From Bacilli bacterium (GTDB taxonomy: Bacteria; Bacillota_I; Bacilli_A; RFN20; CAG-826), in contig JAFUXB010000004.1 of the NCBI GenBank assembly GCA_017477255.1, positions 93,590 through 157,589 of the forward strand: a DNA stretch of 64,000 nucleotides, read 5' to 3'. Positions 9,189 through 18,570 of this stretch are shown piece after piece; position 1 is the first letter of the stretch, and every line of letters starts with the position of its first letter. The position numbers and the translations under genes were made by a program. Below the pieces are notes generated by a model that made no database searches, had not been told where the DNA came from, and saw only the letters and a list, made by a program, of their open reading frames with translations.

Positions 9189-9249
9189 ATAAGCTTTAAA
9201 ATTCATGTATAAATGAACTAGATTTTAATGTATATTTGCAAAGACAAGC

Positions 9250-9255
9250 TATAAT
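9250..9255 (+). promoter_or_regulatory. -10 element immediately before the XRE gene (possible leaderless start)
   Basis: TATAAT ends 4 bases before the first ATG (9260) and 7 before the second (9263). Transcription would begin at the start codon, and no Shine-Dalgarno is present. The same arrangement, GCTATAAT then ATG, occurs at 53248-53258. Confidence 0.45.
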
Positions 9256-9259
9256 ATTA

Positions 9260-10270
9260 ATGATGGAATTTAAAGACTTTTTAATTAGTAGAAGGAACGC
9301 ACTTGGATATTCACAAAATGATATTGCTAGCGCGGTTGGGTATAGTGCTCAACTTGTTTCATTGTGGGAGCAAGGTAAAGCTTTTCCAGATTTAAGTGTA
9401 TGGGGTAAACTTTGCCAAATTTTAAATGTTGATTTAGAAAATTTCCTTTACGCTAGAGATTATAAAGTTAATAAAATATGCGATATTTATAAATTTGATG
9501 CTAATAGATTTGCTAATAACCTTAAATATTTAAGAAAAAAGAACAATTTAACCCAATTGGATTTAGCTAAAATGCTTGAAGTAAACGTAAAAACTGTTGC
9601 TTCGCGGGAAAAAGGCACATCTTTACCACAATTATCTAATTTTTTACATTTATGTTCTACATATGAATATAAAGTTGAAGAATTATATTTTTGTCTTCCT
9701 CATAAAGATGAAACAAATAAGAAGCCAATTAAGAAAAAAAGAGTGTTTTTACCTATATTTTTGCCAATAGTTATTGTTATTAGTTTAGGTGCAGCAACGA
9801 CAACTGGAGTAGTCACGACTATTCAAAGAAGACAAAAAGCAACTCCAATTGAAAATAAAACAGAAAATTCAATTTTATATGATGAACACTATCATTGGTA
9901 TGTTAATGAAAAGGGTGAAATAGCTCAAAAAGAAGAACATGTCTTAAAAGAAACTGTTATTGTTGAAGTAAGTTGTGGTTATGAAGGAAAAGTTTTATAT
10001 GCATGCGAAAAATGTCCATATCATTATCATAAAACTGTTGAACCTACTGGTGACCATAATTTTGAAGAAGGTTATAATTTTGATGATGTGGGACACTGGA
10101 AAGAGTGTGTAATTTGTGATGCTACAACAGAGTTTGAAGCGCATCAGTTTATTGAAATCTCTTATACTGAACCAACCTATGATAATGAAGGAAACTATGA
10201 ATATCAATGTGAAATTTGTGGTTATCAATATTTTGAACGGATTTCACCTTTAGTACCTGAAAATCCATAA
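9260..10270 (+). CDS. Membrane-anchored double HTH (XRE) regulator with C-terminal Cys-rich repeats
   Basis: 336 residues from the ATG at 9260 (9263 is equally possible). Two XRE-type helix-turn-helix domains occupy about 3-62 and 87-145 (YSQNDIASAVGYSAQLVSLW; LTQLDLAKMLEVNVKTVASR). A single membrane helix follows near 170-190. The extracytoplasmic tail carries repeats with CEKC, CVIC and CEIC pairs and a PTGDHNFEE / FEAHQF pattern, like bacterial-repeat zinc-ribbon-type modules. A DNA-binding inside and a Cys-pair sensor outside suggest one-component signalling across the membrane, possibly of redox or metal (inference). Followed by a terminator. Confidence 0.75.
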   Translation: MMEFKDFLISRRNALGYSQNDIASAVGYSAQLVSLWEQGKAFPDLSVWGKLCQILNVDLENFLYARDYKVNKICDIYKFDANRFANNLKYLRKKNNLTQLDLAKMLEVNVKTVASREKGTSLPQLSNFLHLCSTYEYKVEELYFCLPHKDETNKKPIKKKRVFLPIFLPIVIVISLGAATTTGVVTTIQRRQKATPIENKTENSILYDEHYHWYVNEKGEIAQKEEHVLKETVIVEVSCGYEGKVLYACEKCPYHYHKTVEPTGDHNFEEGYNFDDVGHWKECVICDATTEFEAHQFIEISYTEPTYDNEGNYEYQCEICGYQYFERISPLVPENP

Positions 10271-10297
10271 AAATAAATAATTTATTAAAATAAAAAT

Positions 10298-10322
10298 AAT
10301 AAGGGTAGATCCTTATTTTTTT
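10298..10322 (+). terminator. Terminator after the membrane HTH gene
   Basis: Stem AATAAGG / CCTTATT with a 6-base loop, then a run of T. Confidence 0.75.
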
Positions 10323-10427
10323 AATTTTATATGTAAAATATCAAATATCCGTTTGTTTTGAGTAAAAACCGGTTTGTTTGTTTCGTTTTTTGATACATTC
10401 AATAAATAATATAAATGCTAGCACATA

Positions 10428-10449
10428 TCATTAATAACGTTATTGATGA
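10428..10449. promoter_or_regulatory. 22-bp imperfect palindrome, likely operator
   Basis: Centred at AATAACGTTATT, with 10 of 11 positions paired across the dyad. It lies 27 bases before the small HTH gene at 10477, so autoregulation is a simple guess. Confidence 0.45.
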
Positions 10450-10476
10450 ACTTTTAAATATCAATAAGGGGAAATT

Positions 10477-10695
10477 ATGAGATTAAACAAATCGCAAGCA
10501 TTATTATTTATTTATGAAACTTTAATGAAAAATAGAAGAATCACAAAATCTGAGGTTCAAGATGTTTTAGACATACCTGATTTAACGTTTAGACGTTATA
10601 TGCAAGAAATAAGAGCGTATTTATATAACTTTTATAAAACAGAAGAACTAAAATATTCGAAAAAATGTGGTTATTATTATTTAACTGAGGAATAA
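10477..10695 (+). CDS. Small helix-turn-helix protein
   Basis: 72 residues resembling the N-terminal winged helix of DeoR/WYL-type regulators (ITKSEVQDVLDIPDLTFRR reads as the HTH). There is no effector domain. A good AAGGGG ribosome site precedes the ATG. Its stop codon lies inside the following terminator stem, and the ABC exporter begins 28 bases later, so it probably regulates that transporter and itself. The palindrome at 10428 is a candidate site. Confidence 0.65.
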   Translation: MRLNKSQALLFIYETLMKNRRITKSEVQDVLDIPDLTFRRYMQEIRAYLYNFYKTEELKYSKKCGYYYLTEE

Positions 10696-10719
10696 GCGTT
10701 AAAAAACGCTTATTTTTTT
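10691..10719 (+). terminator. Strong terminator placed directly before the ABC exporter start
   Basis: A 10-bp perfect stem AATAAGCGTT / AACGCTTATT with an AAAA loop and a seven-T run ending 5 bases before the ATG at 10724. It leaves no room for a Shine-Dalgarno. It may act as an attenuator or mark a very short leader. Confidence 0.85.
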
Positions 10720-10723
10720 ATTT

Positions 10724-13198
10724 ATGAGTCTCGTTAGGATTAAAAATTTAGTTAAAATTTACAAAACTAAAAACAATGAAGAAAAAGCTTTAGATATAGA
10801 TAATTTATCTTTTCCTAAAACTGGTATGTTTTTTATATCTGGAAATAGTGGATCAGGTAAATCAACTTTAATTAATCTTTTAGGTGGTCTTGATTCAATT
10901 ACTAGCGGCTCAATCGAAGTAAACGGACTTAAGTTAGAAGAATTAAATGAGAACGAATTAAACAAATATAGATCAAGTATTGTTTCTTTTGTTTTCCAAG
11001 ATTTTTATCTATTAGAACAATTAACAGTTTATGAAAATGTAACTTTTTTACTTTCTAAAGACGAAGAAAATAATATTGATGTAGATAAGCTTTTAAAAGA
11101 TATTGGTCTTTATGAACATAAAGATAAAAAACCAAGTCAATTAAGTGGTGGTCAAAAACAAAGAGTAGCTATTGCTAGAGGCGTAGCAAAATCACCAAAA
11201 ATTTTACTTTGTGATGAACCAACTGGAAATTTAGATAAAGTAAATTCTAAAAAAATACTTGAGATTTTGAAGGTTTTATCTCAAAAAATACTAGTTATTG
11301 TAGTTTCACATAAAGAAGAAGAGTGCAATGAATTTGCTGATCACATTATTTATTTAGATAATGGAAAAATAAGTAACGCACCTCATGACGACGAAGAAAC
11401 TTTTGAAAAATGCAAATTAGTTAAAAATAAAATTCCGCCTAAAAATTTATTTAAATTATTTAAATCATTTTTATTTAATAAAAGATGGAATTCAATTTTT
11501 ACAATTGTTTTAGTAACTGTTTTAGGAGCTTTATTTTTCGATATACAAGGCTTTTTAAAATTTAATATTAATGAAACTTTAAAAGATGAATTTAATAAAA
11601 ATGGAGTTAATCAAGTTCAGCTTTTAAGTGGTGATATTACGACAAATTATTATAAGATTGGAAATTTTAGCTTAAAAGAAATTGATGATATTAGTAAATC
11701 ATTAACAAATAACAAAGCATATCCAGTTTATTCTCAAGCTTTTTTAATTAATCAAAGAAGTAGAGCGCTTCCTTATATGGATAATAATTTATATTATCCT
11801 TATGGATCTGTTAAAGGCGACACAATTGGTCTAAGACTTAGTGAAACTTATGGCACTTTAGTTGCTGATGAAGAATATTTAGAAGCTAAATTTGGACTTA
11901 ATGGTAAATATGAAGTTTTAGCTGGTGATATAGAAAAATGTAAAAATGAGGATTATTTAATTGCAACAGATTTTTTTGCTGATTCTGTAATGTATTTAAA
12001 TGAATTAAATAGTTATGAAGAAGTTTTAGGACCATATTATCAAAAAATCAATGTTGATAAAGGAATGTTTGGGAAAATTGGAGCAATAATAAAAACAGAT
12101 TATAAAGAAAAATATAAAGATTTATTAAAAAAGAATGAAAATACAATGTCTTTTTCAAAAATGGATTTAAAAGACATGGAATTTATTAAGTTTTCTAATG
12201 ATATACAAACTAGACTTGGACTAACTTATTCTTTAAATCCAAATTATCAAAAATATATTGATGAAGGTATTTTAAGTAATTATTTTAGTTTCATGGGTAT
12301 AGCTTATGAAAATAAAGAAAAAGATATCTTTTTTCAAAGTGTAAGTGCACAAAATAGAACAACAATAGGAATTGGCGAAAAAAGAAATATGCCTAAAAAT
12401 ACTGCAGTTATTCTTGCCCAAACTTATAACAAGTATTTTGAAAAGAATTATCCAACGACTTCAAAAATGACTCCTTTAAAAGAAGAAGACCAAGTTTATT
12501 TAAACTTTATTAAATATAAACACAATGATCCTACAAAAGAAATTATATGGCAAAAAGAATTTAAAATTATTGGAGTGAGTTCATGCACTTCAATTGATGT
12601 AGATTCTTTTAAAGAAATGCAAAAATATGATATTGAACCTTTCCAAATTGCTTTTAAAAATAATAACGATTTAAGTAAAATCATTGATATTGCAGCCTCT
12701 AATCCAAAAATTAACGTAAATCTTCCTTCAAGTTTATCTGTTAACCAAATTGGTAAATTAGTAGATTCATTCGTTGATTTATTTAAGATTTTACAAGTTT
12801 TAGTTATTTTATTAGTTATTGTTTTTTATTTTAACTATAGCATTAAAGCAATTACTTCAAACACTTATGAAATAGGAGTAATGAAAGCTTTAGGAGCAAG
12901 TGATAAAGAATTAAGTTCTATATTTATATTAAAAGGACTAGTTGTTTCTATTTTAGGAGTTTTAGGATCACTTGCTTTAGGAGCGCTAATTATTCCTTAT
13001 ACTGATAAAGTATTAGTTAATTCTTTAACAAGTTTTATAAGTGGATTTAATTTTAAAGGAACAATTATTAAATTTATTCCTAATTTAATAGCTATTGATT
13101 TAGGAATTTTACTTGTTGCAACTACCTTACTTTCAATAATTGCATTAATATTATTTAAGTTTATAAAGCCTATTAAAATAATAAAATCTAAAGATTAA
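10724..13198 (+). CDS. MacB-like ABC transporter, ATPase fused to FtsX-type permease
   Basis: 824 residues. The ATPase occupies about 1-225 with Walker A SGNSGSGKSTL, signature LSGGQKQRVAIARG and Walker B ILLCDEPTGNLD. A membrane helix near 260-275 is followed by a ~400-residue extracytoplasmic domain, then three helices (about 690-715, 745-770, 790-815), the MacB/FtsX topology. Such proteins move peptides or lipoproteins by mechanotransmission; the substrate here is unknown. It starts just after a terminator hairpin with no Shine-Dalgarno. The small HTH gene upstream is its probable regulator. Partner membrane-fusion or outer proteins are not nearby. Confidence 0.88.
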   Translation: MSLVRIKNLVKIYKTKNNEEKALDIDNLSFPKTGMFFISGNSGSGKSTLINLLGGLDSITSGSIEVNGLKLEELNENELNKYRSSIVSFVFQDFYLLEQLTVYENVTFLLSKDEENNIDVDKLLKDIGLYEHKDKKPSQLSGGQKQRVAIARGVAKSPKILLCDEPTGNLDKVNSKKILEILKVLSQKILVIVVSHKEEECNEFADHIIYLDNGKISNAPHDDEETFEKCKLVKNKIPPKNLFKLFKSFLFNKRWNSIFTIVLVTVLGALFFDIQGFLKFNINETLKDEFNKNGVNQVQLLSGDITTNYYKIGNFSLKEIDDISKSLTNNKAYPVYSQAFLINQRSRALPYMDNNLYYPYGSVKGDTIGLRLSETYGTLVADEEYLEAKFGLNGKYEVLAGDIEKCKNEDYLIATDFFADSVMYLNELNSYEEVLGPYYQKINVDKGMFGKIGAIIKTDYKEKYKDLLKKNENTMSFSKMDLKDMEFIKFSNDIQTRLGLTYSLNPNYQKYIDEGILSNYFSFMGIAYENKEKDIFFQSVSAQNRTTIGIGEKRNMPKNTAVILAQTYNKYFEKNYPTTSKMTPLKEEDQVYLNFIKYKHNDPTKEIIWQKEFKIIGVSSCTSIDVDSFKEMQKYDIEPFQIAFKNNNDLSKIIDIAASNPKINVNLPSSLSVNQIGKLVDSFVDLFKILQVLVILLVIVFYFNYSIKAITSNTYEIGVMKALGASDKELSSIFILKGLVVSILGVLGSLALGALIIPYTDKVLVNSLTSFISGFNFKGTIIKFIPNLIAIDLGILLVATTLLSIIALILFKFIKPIKIIKSKD

Positions 13199-13210
13199 AA
13201 CATATCAAAA

Positions 13211-13325
13211 TGTTGGAAAACCGTATAAAAACTGGTCAAAAAATGTTGGAAAACCGTATATTTTTGGCTCAATTTTTGTTGGAAAACCGTATAAAAACTG
13301 GTCAAAAAATGTTGGAAAACCGTAT
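13211..13325 (+). repeat. Array of four 33-bp direct repeats upstream of the DUF4143 ATPase
   Basis: TGTTGGAAAACCGTAT occurs exactly at 13211, 13244, 13277 and 13310, a 33-bp period with 17-bp intervals. Intervals 1 and 3 are identical (AAAAACTGGTCAAAAAA); interval 2 differs. The period is a multiple of three and a 56-codon frame stays open at 13210-13380, giving an 11-residue repeat beginning MLENRIKTGQK. No ribosome site supports translation. The last copy supplies TTGGAA, a good -35 for the downstream promoter. Confidence 0.9.
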
Positions 13326-13340
13326 TTTATTATGTATAAT
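13312..13340 (+). promoter_or_regulatory. Promoter of the DUF4143 ATPase
   Basis: TTGGAA (13312-13317, inside the last array repeat), 17 bp, then TATAAT (13335-13340). The ATPase ATG is at 13373 with a GAGG ribosome site. Confidence 0.65.
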
Positions 13341-13372
13341 AATAATGAATTCATATTATAGAGGTTTTATTA

Positions 13373-14686
13373 ATGTATAGGAAAATATCAGAATACATCG
13401 AAGAATATTTAAAAAGTGACGATAATAAAATATTATGTATTGAGGGTGCAAGACAAGTCGGTAAAACATATTCAATTCGTGAAATTGCAAAAAAGCATTT
13501 TAAAAATTACATAGAACTTAATATGACCGAAGATAAAAAAGATAAAAAACTTTTTGAAAAAGTAGGAACTGTTAAAGAATTTTATATACAAGTTAGTGTA
13601 GTTGCAGGCGACAAATTAAATAATAGAAATGACACTGTTATATTTATCGATGAAATACAAGAATATCCTAAGCTTTTTTCTTTGTTAAAACCTTTAGCAG
13701 AAGATAATAGATTTAAATATATTTGTAGTGGATCTGAACTTGGCATTGCGTTGTCTAGTGAATTTTTATCACCAATGGGATACGTAACAATAAAAAGAAT
13801 GTATCCAATGGATTTTGAAGAGTTTTTAATTGCAAACTCGGTTGGTTCTATGGCAATTAACCATTTAAAAGAATGCTATGATAATAAAAAATCTGTTAAT
13901 CTTTCTTTGCATCAAAAAATATTGGAATTATTCAAAACATATTTATATGTTGGTGGTATGCCTAGTTGTGTGGATTCTTTTATAAAATTTCAAAATGTAG
14001 CTAAAATTAAAGATATTCAGGATGAAATAATTGAGTATTACTCAAATGATGCATCAAAATATGATAGAGTAAGTAATTTAGTTATAAAAAGAATTTACGA
14101 CTTAATTCCATCCAATATTGAAAACAAAGTAAAAAGAATTCAAATAAGTTCAATAGAAAATAAAAAAGATGCAAGATTTGAAAGATACCAAAATGAGTTT
14201 GATTATTTGCTTACATCTGGCATTTCTCTTGGGGTTAAAGCTATTAGTGAGCCAAGATTTCCTCTTATTCAGTCAACTACAAAAAATTCAATTAAACTTT
14301 ATATGAATGATGTTGGTTTATTAACTGATAAACTTTATAAAAATAATATAAACGCAATTCTTAATGAAGAATCTGGGGTTAATTTAGGAGCAGTATACGA
14401 GACAGTTGTCGCTCAAGAATTAAAATGCCATGGCCATGATTTATATTATTATGATAGGAAAAAAGTAGGTGAAGTCGACTTTATAATTAATGATTATGAT
14501 AATTTGTGTCCTCTACCTATTGAAATTAAATCTGGTAAAGATTATCGAAACTTTAGAGCATTACCAAAATTATTAAATAGCGATGAATATAGAATTAAAA
14601 AAGGTTATGTTTTAAGTAATAAAAATGAAGTTTTAGTAGAAGGTAAAATTGTTTATATGCCTATCTATTTCGTTATGTTTTTATAA
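13373..14686 (+). CDS. AAA (AAA_14)/DUF4143 ATPase with nuclease-like C terminus
   Basis: 437 residues of the widespread AAA_14-DUF4143 family. Walker A is GARQVGKTYS (Lys31), Walker B is VIFIDEIQEYP. The C-terminal DUF4143 part carries a PD-(D/E)XK-like pattern: EVDF followed by LPIEIKSGK. Members are scattered among gut anaerobes and are often strain-variable. Their cellular role is unestablished; links to mobile elements or defence are inferred from distribution. It has its own promoter behind the repeat array. The GAGG site 9 bases upstream supports the start. It is followed closely by an aldo/keto reductase gene. Confidence 0.85.
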   Translation: MYRKISEYIEEYLKSDDNKILCIEGARQVGKTYSIREIAKKHFKNYIELNMTEDKKDKKLFEKVGTVKEFYIQVSVVAGDKLNNRNDTVIFIDEIQEYPKLFSLLKPLAEDNRFKYICSGSELGIALSSEFLSPMGYVTIKRMYPMDFEEFLIANSVGSMAINHLKECYDNKKSVNLSLHQKILELFKTYLYVGGMPSCVDSFIKFQNVAKIKDIQDEIIEYYSNDASKYDRVSNLVIKRIYDLIPSNIENKVKRIQISSIENKKDARFERYQNEFDYLLTSGISLGVKAISEPRFPLIQSTTKNSIKLYMNDVGLLTDKLYKNNINAILNEESGVNLGAVYETVVAQELKCHGHDLYYYDRKKVGEVDFIINDYDNLCPLPIEIKSGKDYRNFRALPKLLNSDEYRIKKGYVLSNKNEVLVEGKIVYMPIYFVMFL

Positions 14687-14707
14687 TTAAAGATAGGAGA
14701 TGTGTTT

Positions 14708-15823
14708 ATGGCGAAATTTTTCGAACTTAATGAACAAAAATTTGGTTTTGGTTGTATGAGACTTCCTTTAATTGAAAAAGAAGTCGATATAGAACAATTT
14801 AAAAAGATGGTAGATCTTTTTATCGAAAAAGGTTTTATATATTTTGATACTGCTCACGGTTATTTAGGTGGAAGAAGTGAATTAGCTTTAAAAGAAGCAT
14901 TAACTAGTAGATATCCTCGTGATAAATATTTATTAACAGATAAATTAACAGGTAATTTTTTTAATAAAGAAGAAGATATTCGCCCTTTATTTGAAGAACA
15001 ATTAAAAGCTTGTGGTGTTGATTATTTTGATTTTTATTTAATGCATGCTCAAAATGCATCAAATTACGAACAATTTAAAAGATGTAGAGCTTATGAAATT
15101 GCTAGTGAACTTAAAAAAGAAGGAAAAGTAAAACATGTTGGTATTTCTTTCCATGACACTGCTGATGTATTAGAAAAAATATTAAGAGAAAATCCTCAAG
15201 TAGAAGTAGTTCAAATTCAATATAATTACTTGGATTATGATGATGTAGCCGTTCAATCTAAAAAATGTTATGACGTTTGTGTTAAATATAATAAACCAGT
15301 AATTATAATGGAACCTATTAAAGGTGGAAATTTAATTAAACTTCCAGGAATGGCAAAAGAAGTTTTAGAAGAACAAGGAATTACTCCTCAAAATTTAGCA
15401 TTAAGATTTGCTGCAAGTCCTGAAAATGTAATGATGGTTTTATCTGGAATGTCTACTTTAGAACAAATGGAAGATAATTTATCTTTTATGAAAGATTTTA
15501 AACCTATTACTGAAGAAGAATTTAAATTAACTAGAAAAATAGTAGAAATATTTAGAGGGCAACACCTAATTGCATGTACTGCTTGTAGATATTGCATTGA
15601 TGGTTGTCCTAAACATATTTCTATTCCTGATTTATTTGCTCTTTTAAATTCAAAAAGAGTATTTAATGATTGGAATGCTAATTTTTATTATAATAACGTC
15701 CACACTATAAATAATGGAAAAGCTAGTGATTGTATTAAATGTGGAAAATGCGAAAGAGTATGTCCACAAAAATTACACATTAGAGATTTACTTGTAGAAG
15801 TTGCTAAAGAATTTGAAAAATAG
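14708..15823 (+). CDS. Aldo/keto reductase with C-terminal 4Fe-4S domain
   Basis: 371 residues from the ATG at 14708 (TAGGAGA 7 bases upstream; the GTG at 14702 is less likely). The TIM-barrel NAD(P)H oxidoreductase has FDTAHGYLGGRSE with the catalytic Tyr, the Lys in TDKLTG and the active-site His in FYLMHAQN. The C-terminal ferredoxin part has CTACRYCIDGCP and CIKCGKCERVCPQ. This fused family is common in anaerobes; substrates are usually unknown. The stop codon is part of a short dispersed repeat. Confidence 0.9.
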   Translation: MAKFFELNEQKFGFGCMRLPLIEKEVDIEQFKKMVDLFIEKGFIYFDTAHGYLGGRSELALKEALTSRYPRDKYLLTDKLTGNFFNKEEDIRPLFEEQLKACGVDYFDFYLMHAQNASNYEQFKRCRAYEIASELKKEGKVKHVGISFHDTADVLEKILRENPQVEVVQIQYNYLDYDDVAVQSKKCYDVCVKYNKPVIIMEPIKGGNLIKLPGMAKEVLEEQGITPQNLALRFAASPENVMMVLSGMSTLEQMEDNLSFMKDFKPITEEEFKLTRKIVEIFRGQHLIACTACRYCIDGCPKHISIPDLFALLNSKRVFNDWNANFYYNNVHTINNGKASDCIKCGKCERVCPQKLHIRDLLVEVAKEFEK

Positions 15824-15850
15824 TTGAGTTCTGCAGGGTTTTTGATAAAA
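15817..15850 (+). repeat. Short dispersed repeat, near-consensus copy
   Basis: Contains TTGAGTTCTGCAGGGTTTTT and overlaps the TAG of the aldo/keto reductase gene. It best represents the family consensus, together with 40533-40563. Confidence 0.7.
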
Positions 15851-15858
15851 AACATAAG

Positions 15859-15887
15859 AAAAAGGCACAAATTAATTGTGCCTTTTT
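15859..15887. terminator. Bidirectional terminator between convergent genes
   Basis: A 12-bp perfect stem AAAAAGGCACAA / TTGTGCCTTTTT with a 5-base loop. A and T runs on both sides let it serve the reductase (plus) and the LRR gene (minus). Confidence 0.9.
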
Positions 15888-15903
15888 AAGTGGATAATTT
15901 AAC

Positions 15904-18558
15904 TTAATAAGTCCAATAATATTTATTAAATGTATAAGTTACAGTTGTTGAATATGAATGATGCCACTTATTATCTTCCCAAGTAGGAAGGATGCTAGAA
16001 GCATCAGTTTCAACACGAATTCTTCTTCTAGTATAAATTGCTTCCTCTCCTAAATTAATTAAAGTTTTAGGCATTTGGAGAGTTAAATCATATTTACCAT
16101 AATCAATTGAGTTAGAATCATTAATTGCTCTAGAATTAAGAGTTGTTAATGTATTATCAAAGAATATATTAGTTACATAACTCATTCTATAAATTGCATC
16201 TTTTTCAATTCTTTCAACATTTAAAAATTTTAAGGCTTTAACGTGACCAATTTCATTATAAGCATAAGGTGCAATTATTTTTGCATCTAAAACAACTGTG
16301 TAATAAGAAGTTGTTCCATCTGTTTCTTCTGTATAACCTTGGTCATAACATTTATAAAGAATATCTAAATCTTTTCTTTTAATAATATAATCATTTGGTT
16401 TAATAAATACTTTATTTTCACTATTTACAGTAATTGTATTAGTGTTAGAAGTAAATGCACTATCTTCAATTCCTATTACTGTATCAGCAATATTAGTAAA
16501 TGTATTTTTTAATAGATAAACAGTTTTATCTTCAACATTTTTAAGTTCTGAAGCATTTGTAGCAAGTTTAGTTCCAGTAAATACATTTAAACCAACTTTA
16601 GTTAAAGTAGTAGGTAAAGCAACAGCTGAAGCTAAATTTGTAACACCAGCAAAAGCTTCAGTATCAATACATTTTAATTTTTGGTCTTCGTAATCATTAT
16701 TTAATCCATAACCATAATTAAAATCTACTTTAGTTAATGTTGAATTAGTAAATGCACCTTTAGCAATAAATTCAACTCCATAATCAACTTCTAAAGTTTT
16801 AGAAGTAGCTGATTCAGGATTATTTTGTTTATAAATGATCATTGATCTTTTTGTTTCATTTCCTAAACAATATAAGCTAGGTCCCATATTTGAAACATAA
16901 TATCCATCAATATTATTGGTACCATCGAGCATTTCAAGTCCATATTCTTCAATATTTATATCATCACCTGTTCCAAAAGTTAATTTCTTTAATCCTGGCA
17001 TATTTGCAAAGCATCTATTACCTAATTTTTTAACTTCATCAAGAATAAATAATTCTTGAACACCTTCGCAACCTTCAAATGCTGATTCTCCTATTTCAGT
17101 AGTAGGATTTGTAGGATTATTAATAAATGAAACTGATCTTAAATTTTTAGCATTTTTAAATGCGTCTTTTTTGATATTTCCTCCATCAATAACGATTGAA
17201 TGCATTGTTTCACTAACATATTCTTCTCCACCAAATAGTTTTGAAGTAGAAGTTAATAAATCGCCACTAATAACAAGTGTTTTAAGGTGGTTACAGTTTA
17301 ATGCACCATCTCTAATTGTTTCTAAATTATCATTAGTTAAATCTAAAATTGTATTAAATGATTGAACGACGTAAATAAGTTCAGTGTCATTTCCAATAAG
17401 TTTGTAATCATTTAAAATTTTAAAGTGAGTATTTTTAGTGCTTACCATTACTTTAGTGATATTTTCACAACCAAAGAAGACATTATTTCCGATATATTCT
17501 ATAGTTTCTGGAATATAAATTGAATTCATTTGCGTGTTATCTTTAAATGCTTCATCTTTAATTCCTATAACTGGTCTTCCTTCAAATTCACTAGGAATTA
17601 CAATATTTTTATCATCACCATAGAATTTTTTAACATAGAATGAAGCGTTTTCTGGTTGAATTTCAAATACGAAGCCTTTGTTTCTATAAGTTGGAGCATA
17701 ATTTTCAACAAATACTGCAGTATAAGTTACTTCACCTTTAACTTCAGTTAATGGTTTGTCCCAACCTAAAAATTCATAAGTTGTAGTAGCAGTTCCTGGT
17801 TTTTCTGGAGTAATTCCAGTGTATAGAGGAATTTCGCCATATAAAACTTCTTCTGATTGAAGAACTTGACCATCATAATTTATGAAAGTAACTTTATATT
17901 TTCTTGTTACTTGTTTATATGTTGCAGTAAAAGTTGTATTAACTTGAATATTTTCTAAAGGTTTATCCCATCCAGTAAATTCATAATTATATTGTTCATT
18001 TGATGGTTTAGTTGGAGTAGAACCTAAATAAACTGCATTTTTACCTTTATTTATTTCAGCTCTATAAAGTTCGGTGCCATCGAAGTTTTTAAATATAACT
18101 AAAACAGTTTCTATAGTAGGATCTATTGGATCTACTTCAGGAATTTCTTTAAAAATTACATCAACAATATTTTCACCTTCAACTAAATTAAATTCATAAG
18201 GAGCAGCTAAAGGTACACTATTGAGTCTAACTTCCTCAATTAAATAATTTTCTTTAGGAGTAATAGTTAAAGTAATTTTATCTCCAACAAGACCTTCTAA
18301 AGTGTTTGCTGTAACACTTCCCTCATCATGATTAAAGTTTAAAATAACTTTTCCTTTTAATTCTTCTGGAGCACTGTCTTTATCTTTAACACTACCCTTA
18401 TTTTCAGTAGAACCATCGCTATAAACAACGATTAATTCTTTATTTTCGTTAATATATGTATCTGTAATATATCTAGGATTATTTTTCTTACAAGAAAAAG
18501 ACATAGAAGAAATTAAGCTTAATCCAATTAAAACTAATAATTTTTTAAAGTGTTTCAT
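15904..18558 (-). CDS. BspA-type LRR lipoprotein with InlB B-repeats
   Basis: 884 residues. A lipoprotein signal ends at SMSFSC (Cys near 23). InlB/Listeria-Bacteroides repeats (VTFINYDGQVLQSEEVLYGE type) fill about 150-285. From about 300 to the end are BspA-like leucine-rich repeats of the AFxxCxxL...IGxxAF pattern (LRR_5). Such proteins are surface-exposed adhesins or binding proteins in gut bacteria. AAGGAGGAATAAAT precedes the ATG. It is the last gene of a three-gene minus-strand cluster of related proteins and ends at a bidirectional terminator. Confidence 0.85.
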   Translation of the reverse strand: MKHFKKLLVLIGLSLISSMSFSCKKNNPRYITDTYINENKELIVVYSDGSTENKGSVKDKDSAPEELKGKVILNFNHDEGSVTANTLEGLVGDKITLTITPKENYLIEEVRLNSVPLAAPYEFNLVEGENIVDVIFKEIPEVDPIDPTIETVLVIFKNFDGTELYRAEINKGKNAVYLGSTPTKPSNEQYNYEFTGWDKPLENIQVNTTFTATYKQVTRKYKVTFINYDGQVLQSEEVLYGEIPLYTGITPEKPGTATTTYEFLGWDKPLTEVKGEVTYTAVFVENYAPTYRNKGFVFEIQPENASFYVKKFYGDDKNIVIPSEFEGRPVIGIKDEAFKDNTQMNSIYIPETIEYIGNNVFFGCENITKVMVSTKNTHFKILNDYKLIGNDTELIYVVQSFNTILDLTNDNLETIRDGALNCNHLKTLVISGDLLTSTSKLFGGEEYVSETMHSIVIDGGNIKKDAFKNAKNLRSVSFINNPTNPTTEIGESAFEGCEGVQELFILDEVKKLGNRCFANMPGLKKLTFGTGDDINIEEYGLEMLDGTNNIDGYYVSNMGPSLYCLGNETKRSMIIYKQNNPESATSKTLEVDYGVEFIAKGAFTNSTLTKVDFNYGYGLNNDYEDQKLKCIDTEAFAGVTNLASAVALPTTLTKVGLNVFTGTKLATNASELKNVEDKTVYLLKNTFTNIADTVIGIEDSAFTSNTNTITVNSENKVFIKPNDYIIKRKDLDILYKCYDQGYTEETDGTTSYYTVVLDAKIIAPYAYNEIGHVKALKFLNVERIEKDAIYRMSYVTNIFFDNTLTTLNSRAINDSNSIDYGKYDLTLQMPKTLINLGEEAIYTRRRIRVETDASSILPTWEDNKWHHSYSTTVTYTFNKYYWTY

Positions 18559-18570
18559 ATTTATTCCTCC

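Noticed and set aside
13211..13325. CRISPR array
   Set aside because: The repeats are 16 bp with 17-bp intervals, two of the three intervals are identical, and no cas genes are near. It is a tandem repeat overlapping a promoter.
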